DNA of 64,000 bases from Gilliamella sp. Occ3-1 (lineage in GTDB: Bacteria > Pseudomonadota > Gammaproteobacteria > Enterobacterales > Orbaceae), in NCBI RefSeq assembly GCF_001690655.1, contig NZ_LZHQ01000030.1:1-64000 (forward strand). Direction: 5' to 3'. Of the stretch, positions 58,975 through 64,000 are shown one piece after another. How positions within the stretch are numbered: the first letter of the stretch is position 1; each line of letters begins with the position of its first letter. A program made the translations under genes and the position numbers. Under the pieces are notes generated by a model, which worked only from the letters and a program-made list of their open reading frames with translations, was not told the origin of the DNA and ran no database searches.

Positions 58975-59671
58975 TTCACAAATATTACTAAGTGCCAAAA
59001 ATCTTTATAAAACTTATAACGAAGGCAAAATGGTGACTGAGGTTTTAAAAAATGTCTCGTTTGATATTTATTCAAAATCATTACTCGCCATTATAGGTAG
59101 TTCAGGATCAGGTAAAAGCACTTTACTGCATTTGCTTGGTGGCTTAGATAATCCCACATCTGGCGAAATTATTTTTAAATCACATCAGTTAAATCAATTA
59201 TCTGAACAAGAAAAGGCACGTCTACGCAATCAAGAAATTGGTTTTGTTTATCAATTTCACCACCTATTGCCTGACTTTACAGCGCTTGAAAATGTAGCGA
59301 TGCCACTATTAATTGGAGGCGTTTTACCCAACGAAGCTAAAAAACGGGCTATGGCAATGCTAGAGTCGGTTAATTTAGTCAAACGAGCAAATCATCGCCC
59401 TTCCGAGCTGTCTGGCGGAGAACGCCAACGAGTGGCAATAGGGCGTGCATTAATTAATAACCCCGCTTTAGTAATGGCTGATGAGCCAACGGGTAACCTT
59501 GATAAATCAACAGCCGATTCTATTTTTGAGCTACTGATTAAATTAAATCGTGAACACGGAACCGCGTTTTTGGTTGTTACACATGATCTTGAGCTTGCCA
59601 ATAAACTTGATAAACAAATGGTGATGAGAGATGGTCAACTTTCTGATAGCGCATCATCAGATAACAATTAA
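58967..59671 (+). CDS. lolD: Lipoprotein-releasing ATPase LolD
   Basis: The ATPase of LolCDE. ATG 58967 overlaps the lolC stop by eight bases and gives 234 residues, the family's usual length; the longer frame from 58931 is not used. Motifs: Walker [20 protein letters not shown], signature [15 protein letters not shown], Walker [13 protein letters not shown], and switch VTHDLELA. lolE follows after 12 bases. Confidence 0.96.
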   Translation: MNNSQILLSAKNLYKTYNEGKMVTEVLKNVSFDIYSKSLLAIIGSSGSGKSTLLHLLGGLDNPTSGEIIFKSHQLNQLSEQEKARLRNQEIGFVYQFHHLLPDFTALENVAMPLLIGGVLPNEAKKRAMAMLESVNLVKRANHRPSELSGGERQRVAIGRALINNPALVMADEPTGNLDKSTADSIFELLIKLNREHGTAFLVVTHDLELANKLDKQMVMRDGQLSDSASSDNN

Positions 59672-59683
59672 TGGATAATTAAT

Positions 59684-60922
59684 ATGAATTTATCTTTAAT
59701 TACCGCCATAAAATTTCGAAAAGGGCGTCGTAAAAGTGGTATGGTGTCGTTAATTTCGATTATCTCAACACTCAGCATTGCTATTGGTATTGCGGCATTA
59801 ATTATTGGTTTAAGTGCCATGAATGGCTTTGAACGTGAATTACACAATCGAGTGTTATCGGTAGTGCCACATGGACAATTCTATCCAAAATACGGCAATT
59901 TAGATAATTGGCAACACGTTCAACAAGAACTTAAAAACAATAATAATATTGTATCAGCCTTGCCATTTGTTAATTTTACTGGATTGATTGAAAACGGTAG
60001 TAAGCTTGGTGCAGTACAAGTACAAGGTCTTGACCCTGAACAAGAAATGCAATTTAGTTCACTACCGAATTATGTACTGAATAAAAAATGGCAAGATTTT
60101 AAGCCCGATAGTCAACAAATTATTATTGGTGCTGGGCTTGCTAAAAATTTATCAATGAGTGAAGGAGGATGGGTTTCTTTATTAATTCCTGTTTCGAGTA
60201 GTCCAAATCAACTCAAACCACCTAAAAGAGTCCGTTTGCAAGTAGTAGGGATTTTAGAATTAAGTGGCAGCTTGAGTAATAACATGGCAATAATTCCATT
60301 AACAGATGCGCAGAAATTACTAAATATGGGCGATAGCGTTACAGGCGTTATGGTAAATGTAAAAGACGTTTATCAATCCAATAACATTATTGGTCAAGCA
60401 GCATTAGGGCTTGACGAAGATCTGTTATTTTATAGCTGGGAACAAACGTTTGGCTTTATGTATCGTGATATTCAAATGATTAGGCAAATCATGTATCTGG
60501 CCATGATTGTGGTCATTGGCGTAGCTTGTTTTAATATTGTATCCACTTTAGTCATTGCCGTAAAAGATAAACAGCGTGATATTGCCATATTAAAGACCCT
60601 AGGCGCAACTAATCGTTTAATCAAACATATTTTTATATGGTATGGAGTGATTTCAGGGTTAATTGGCAGTTTAATTGGAGTTATTTTAGGTGTAATACTG
60701 TCATGGCAACTTTCTAACATCATGGGCTTTATTGAGTCATTAATGGGGCATAAAATCTTAAATAGCAATATCTATTTTATCGATTTTTTACCTTCCGAAA
60801 TTCATCTGTTTGATGTGGTGATAGTGTTTATAACAGCCATGTTACTTAGCTTAATTGCTAGCTATTATCCAGCTAAACGTGCTTGTAAGATTGAGCCTGC
60901 ACGGATTTTAAATAGCTTTTAA
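59684..60922 (+). CDS. lolE: Lipoprotein-releasing permease LolE
   Basis: The second permease of LolCDE, paralogous to LolC. The 412-residue protein starts MNLSLITAIKFRKGRRKSGM, has the N-terminal helix (SLISIISTLSIAIGIAALII), a periplasmic domain with ALPFVNFTGL, and three helices with FNIVSTLVIAVKDKQRDIAI and LKTLGATNR. It is the last gene of the operon and is followed by a terminator. Confidence 0.95.
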   Translation: MNLSLITAIKFRKGRRKSGMVSLISIISTLSIAIGIAALIIGLSAMNGFERELHNRVLSVVPHGQFYPKYGNLDNWQHVQQELKNNNNIVSALPFVNFTGLIENGSKLGAVQVQGLDPEQEMQFSSLPNYVLNKKWQDFKPDSQQIIIGAGLAKNLSMSEGGWVSLLIPVSSSPNQLKPPKRVRLQVVGILELSGSLSNNMAIIPLTDAQKLLNMGDSVTGVMVNVKDVYQSNNIIGQAALGLDEDLLFYSWEQTFGFMYRDIQMIRQIMYLAMIVVIGVACFNIVSTLVIAVKDKQRDIAILKTLGATNRLIKHIFIWYGVISGLIGSLIGVILGVILSWQLSNIMGFIESLMGHKILNSNIYFIDFLPSEIHLFDVVIVFITAMLLSLIASYYPAKRACKIEPARILNSF

Positions 60923-60939
60923 ATAGCTTTTGTATAAAT

Positions 60940-60969
60940 AAGGCGCTGTTTAATGATAATCAGCGCCTT
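60940..60969. terminator. Terminator lolE/rhomboid
   Basis: AAGGCGCTG pairs with CAGCGCCTT around a 12-base loop and is followed by TTTATT; the genes on both sides converge. Confidence 0.85.
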
Positions 60970-60976
60970 TTTATTA

Positions 60977-61708
60977 TTAATAATAGACATAATAACCACT
61001 AGGCAAAGCATAGTGCATATATTGCACATAGATCCCCAATGCAGTCACAATAAATACAAGACCAATAATAAGTAGAGTTAACTTACTTGGGTACTTGAAC
61101 ATTTTAATACATAACGAAACAACCCCACCAAGCACAAAACCAGCGCAAGCACCACCGATATGCGCCATGTTATCGATAGATGGCAATAACCCTAACCCAG
61201 CAGTTAATACTAAACTCACCAGCATTGCTTTAACTGGCATTTCTTGTATATTGGTTTTAAACACCAAACAATAAGCTAACAATGCGGTAATAATACCCAA
61301 AATAGCACCCGAGGCACCACAGCTAATCACATTTTGATTGATGGTGGCAATATCGCTTGATAAGCTTCCTACTAGCCCTGAAAAAAAGTAAATGCCAACA
61401 AAAGCAAGGCAAGGAATGCGCTGTTCTAAAATAAGACCAATGCTCCATAATGCCAGCATATTCATAGCTAAATGAGTAAAGCTGACATGCATAAATAAAT
61501 TAGTAAACATGCGCCAATATTGGCCAGAAAAAGTTAACTCCGCAACATCGGCACCCCAATCAATCAAAAAATGATTTTCATATAATGGCGAAAACCCACG
61601 GCTATCAACAAGCCGAAATGCAAAAAAACACAGAATATTGATTACTACTAGCGTTGTTGTGATTTTAGATTGACTGGCGTAATATTTAATATCATTAAAA
61701 GTGCTCAT
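60977..61708 (-). CDS. Rhomboid family intramembrane serine protease
   Basis: A membrane protease that cuts within lipid-embedded helices. ATG 61708, with AAGGAT six bases upstream, gives 243 residues; a longer frame begins at 61759, inside the previous gene. The active serine lies in ISCGASGAILGI (GxSG) and the histidine in NMAHIGGACAG; the L1-loop WR motif appears as QYWRMFTNLFMHVSFTHLAM. Six to seven helices are seen. Substrate is unknown; it is not clearly the GlpG orthologue, which has an extra N-terminal domain. It follows the GNAT gene. Confidence 0.92.
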   Translation of the reverse strand: MSTFNDIKYYASQSKITTTLVVINILCFFAFRLVDSRGFSPLYENHFLIDWGADVAELTFSGQYWRMFTNLFMHVSFTHLAMNMLALWSIGLILEQRIPCLAFVGIYFFSGLVGSLSSDIATINQNVISCGASGAILGIITALLAYCLVFKTNIQEMPVKAMLVSLVLTAGLGLLPSIDNMAHIGGACAGFVLGGVVSLCIKMFKYPSKLTLLIIGLVFIVTALGIYVQYMHYALPSGYYVYY

Positions 61709-61751
61709 TAAAAATCCTTTTGAATAGGTAAATTTTATTGATAGAGTCCAG

Positions 61752-62246
61752 TTAATCAAACCGTTTACCCAATATCACTAAATCACGCTGAACATTATCT
61801 AATTCAGCAATTTTTGGAAGAAGCCCCCATTGTTGATACTGCATTTTTTTAAATAAATTAACACTAGGTAAGTTATGTCGAAACACATAGCTAAAAATTG
61901 CCTCAATTCCTGCTTGTTTAGCAAATTGTTCGATTTTATCCACCATAAATTGACCAATTTTTTTACCACGAAAATCTTGATGAAGATATAAGCTAATCTC
62001 AACGGTTTTATAAAAAGCGGGGCGACCATAAAACGAAGATAAACTAATCCAACCACAAGGTCTATCTTGATATTTAATTAACCAAATTGGGCGATTTTTA
62101 GGGGTATGTTGGTAAAACCATTCCAATCGACTTTCAACAGAAACAGGCACTGTATCGGCAGTAACTTGGCGACCAGCAATTGTCGAATTATAAACATCAA
62201 CAATAAATGGTAAATCTTCTAATGTAGCATCGTGGTAAGTAATCAT
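61752..62246 (-). CDS. GNAT acetyltransferase (phosphinothricin-acetyltransferase-like)
   Basis: A 164-residue N-acetyltransferase of the PAT/YncA group. The acetyl-CoA binding motif A is in EISLYLHQDFRGKKIGQFMV, with the preceding WISLSSFYGRPAFYKTV and the later FRHNLPSVNLFKKMQYQQWG, all typical of the group. These enzymes acetylate glutamate analogues such as methionine sulphone or sulphoximine. Substrate here is not known. The rhomboid gene lies just downstream. Confidence 0.9.
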   Translation of the reverse strand: MITYHDATLEDLPFIVDVYNSTIAGRQVTADTVPVSVESRLEWFYQHTPKNRPIWLIKYQDRPCGWISLSSFYGRPAFYKTVEISLYLHQDFRGKKIGQFMVDKIEQFAKQAGIEAIFSYVFRHNLPSVNLFKKMQYQQWGLLPKIAELDNVQRDLVILGKRFD

Positions 62247-62446
62247 GTTTTTTGCTTTAAGTGGTTTAAAGTGAAATTATTGTAATTTTATTATTGTTTA
62301 TTGGCAATAAAGCATATTTTTTATAGTGAGAAAAACAATGTATAGTAATATTTCACAGTTAAAATAAAATCAATTCACTAGATGGATTTTTTGAAAATAC
62401 AATTTAAAAATTGCCTAAAAGTATAAAATTTAGCTAACCCTTTTTT

Positions 62447-62566
62447 TAACAATAAATTAAAATAAAATAAAAACAAAAAGTTAAAAACGTCTTGTAAAAA
62501 AGGGTTTTTGACAGAAAAAATCCTGTTTGCCTTTTGCAAAATGGAGTTATAGTATATTGGCTTCTA
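62447..62566 (+). promoter_or_regulatory. Leader of the CRISPR array
   Basis: AT-rich leader directly before the first repeat, homologous to 36011-36110 (shared AACAATAAATTAAAAT, TCTTGTA, AAAAGGGT, CCTGTTT, TTATAGTATAT, CTTCTAG at the junction). GGAGTTATAGTATAT contains a likely -10 element. Its end fixes the reading direction of the array as plus. Confidence 0.75.
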
Positions 62567-62834
62567 GTTTACCGCCGTGTAGGTGGTTTAGAAAAAAAAA
62601 GGAATGACTAAATAGAGCATAAAACCGTTTACCGCCGTGTAGGTGGTTTAGAAATATCCATGACCTAACTGTTGCCATAATATTGGGTTTACCGCCGTGT
62701 AGGTGGTTTAGAAAAGAGAGTTTCTGCTTTTTCGCCTTGATGTATAGTTTACCGCCGTGTAGGTGGTTTAGAAAACGACCCTCGGGGCTTTGGACTGCTC
62801 GCCCACGTTCACCGCTGTGTAAGTGGTCATTGCT
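62567..62834 (+). CRISPR. Type I-F-like CRISPR array, five repeats, four spacers
   Basis: Four identical 28-bp repeats (62567, 62627, 62687, 62747) plus a degenerate fifth (62807-62834) enclose four 32-bp spacers, with an exact 60-bp period. The repeat is of I-F type: GTTTA, hairpin CCGCC-GTGTA-GGTGG, handle TTTAGAAA. The last repeat lost its handle but keeps the stem by a paired change (CCGCT with AGTGG). No cas genes lie in the window. The array is between a GNAT gene and yigZ. The fourth spacer is much richer in G+C than the host DNA. Confidence 0.95.
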
Positions 62835-62877
62835 ATATAAAAACTTCAACAAAATCAAAGAGTTACCGCAAGGTTTT

Positions 62878-63459
62878 TTATGATTCAATAATAACTCGCC
62901 CACGAGTGATGTCGCTAATGTTTTTTTGTAGAAGTTGCAATTTGTCTTTTGTGATAGCGACGCTTACTTTTACACCTTCAGCATCAAACTCTTGATTTTC
63001 AACAATGGAATCAAGTTCCTTTAGACGATTTTCGATAATTGGCCATTCGTTATAATAGCAGTGAAATTGTAGCGTCATGCGGGCAATGAGTTCAATTAGC
63101 TCAGCTTGTTGCAAGCAGTGGCTAGCCGAACCGCCATAGGCACGAATTAATCCTCCAGTACCCAATTTTATGCCACCAAAGTAACGAGTTACCACTACAA
63201 CCACTTGGTCACAATCTTGTCCTTCAATAGCTGAAAGAATAGGGCGGCCTGCTGTACTAGTGGGCTCGCCATCGTCATTAAATCGGTATTGTTGTCCAAT
63301 CTTCCATGCCCAGCAGTTGTGGGTGGCGTTGGGATTGCTTATTTGGTTAATAAAGTCGGTGGCTTGTTCGGCTGATGTGATTGGCGCTGCATTGACAATA
63401 AAACGACTTTTTTTGATTTCTTCTGTTAACTCGGTAGGATTTGCTAATGTATATGGCAT
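62878..63459 (-). CDS. yigZ: YigZ family protein (IMPACT fold)
   Basis: A 193-residue member of the YigZ/IMPACT family. The conserved core reads KKSRFIVNAAPITSAEQATD, ATHNCWAWKIG, DDGEPTSTAGRPIL and VVVVTRYFGGIKLGTGGLIR, followed by a ferredoxin-like C-terminal domain. Its role is unclear; relatives affect translation control or bind RNA. Its end lies 43 bases after the CRISPR array. Confidence 0.92.
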   Translation of the reverse strand: MPYTLANPTELTEEIKKSRFIVNAAPITSAEQATDFINQISNPNATHNCWAWKIGQQYRFNDDGEPTSTAGRPILSAIEGQDCDQVVVVVTRYFGGIKLGTGGLIRAYGGSASHCLQQAELIELIARMTLQFHCYYNEWPIIENRLKELDSIVENQEFDAEGVKVSVAITKDKLQLLQKNISDITRGRVIIES

Positions 63460-63512
63460 GCTAATTCTGATAAAATCAATCTATTGGAATAATGATACTG
63501 AACAGAATAAAA

Positions 63513-64000
63513 ATGTCTATCAATTTAGAACAATTAATGCAAACACAACAGGCGTTAGCCAAGCAGGTTAAATGCGATAATGACTTTAATTCGTCAATAA
63601 ATTACGTTGGTGGTACTGATGTCGGTTTTGAAGATAATGGCAATATTACTCGAGCGGCAATCGTCATTTTACACTATCCAACCTTCGAGGTTGTTGAGTA
63701 TCATATTGCTCGGGTTGAGACAGGGTTTCCTTATATTCCTGGTTATTTGTCTTTTCGGGAATACCCTGCGCTACTTGCCGCTTGGCAACAGGTAACACAG
63801 AAGCCAGATTTGTTGTTCGTTGATGGGCAAGGTGTTGCTCATCCTCGGCGTTTAGGTATTGCAAGCCATTTAGGTTTGTTGTTAGATATGCCAACAATTG
63901 GTGTTGCTAAAAAAAGGCTTTGCGGTCAATACGAAATATTACCTAAGCAAGCAGGTAATGTAACACCTTTACAAGACAAGCAAGAACAGATTGGTTGGGT
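63513..64000 (+). CDS. nfi: Endonuclease V (deoxyinosine 3' endonuclease), partial
   Basis: Nfi cuts DNA near deoxyinosine. The frame opens at ATG 63513 ([20 protein letters not shown]) and stays open to the window edge after 162 codons. It shows [17 protein letters not shown] with a metal-binding Asp, the wedge [35 protein letters not shown] with further active-site residues, and [14 protein letters not shown]. About 60 residues of the C-terminus lie beyond the window. It is divergent from yigZ. Confidence 0.95.
   Translation, partial: MSINLEQLMQTQQALAKQVKCDNDFNSSINYVGGTDVGFEDNGNITRAAIVILHYPTFEVVEYHIARVETGFPYIPGYLSFREYPALLAAWQQVTQKPDLLFVDGQGVAHPRRLGIASHLGLLLDMPTIGVAKKRLCGQYEILPKQAGNVTPLQDKQEQIGW

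Noticed and set aside
62797..62900. 10-mer CTCGCCCACG shared by spacer 4/repeat junction and the 3' end of yigZ
   Set aside because: Only nine bases lie in the spacer and they are at the seed-distal end; no meaningful target.
62547..62903. Minus-strand frame repeating FLNHLHGGK, and a plus-strand frame at 62683-62883
   Set aside because: They are translations of the CRISPR repeats; the 60-bp period (20 codons) keeps the frame open by chance.

Overview
The window is AT-rich chromosomal DNA from a gammaproteobacterium. Gene content and order (lptG-lptF/pepA-holC, dnaX-ybaB, ruvA-ruvB, yfbV-ackA-pta, mmuP-mmuM, lolC-lolD-lolE, hemL/erpA, perM/bcp) are enterobacteria-like. Base composition, protein divergence and split-up neighbourhoods suggest the family Orbaceae (Gilliamella/Frischella-type insect gut symbionts). 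That assignment is inference; no 16S gene is present.

Layout. 1-1100 is a graveyard of insertion sequences (two IS3-family pieces, an IS481-type remnant, a decayed ORF). 1135-9134 is a haem locus: a TonB-dependent receptor and haem-binding protein on the minus strand, then hutW-hutX-chuY-hmuU-hmuV on the plus strand, with two Fur-box-like sites between. Together these cover uptake across both membranes and oxygen-independent haem opening to anaerobilin plus its reduction. 9207-21640 holds zntB, topB, a membrane protein, mgtA, ydcH, yjgR, perM, bcp and hemL; erpA follows. At 22349-22530 lie tRNA-Leu(TAA) and tRNA-Gly(GCC).

An integrated element (22508-27634) sits in the tRNA-Gly 3' end between exact 35-bp repeats. 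It carries a P4-type integrase, a small ORF, an SOS-boxed but truncated umuD, a truncated PhzA/B-like gene, an SDR, a VOC protein and a divergent WYL regulator. Beyond its right end is the left flank of a second, related element that was destroyed by an IS3-family insertion (27792 to about 28700).

28997-61759 is mostly core: DUF421, DksA-like, msrA, a dead cytochrome b561, msrB, lptG/lptF, pepA, holC, dnaX (with a complete -1 frameshift signal for gamma), ybaB, ruvAB, cysK, yfbV/priC, ackA-pta, a MarR gene interrupted by TAG with its SRPBCC partner, guaA, mmuPM, a YdgA-like protein, mfd, lolCDE and a rhomboid protease. The end has a GNAT, a type I-F-like CRISPR array (four 32-nt spacers), yigZ and the start of nfi.

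The most interesting signal is a second, one-spacer I-F-like mini-array at 36111-36198. It lies between holC and dnaX, is preceded by a leader homologous to that of the main array, and has its own repeat variant. No cas gene is in the window. The first bases of its spacer match the leader of the main array, which suggests a testable regulatory role, though chance is not excluded.
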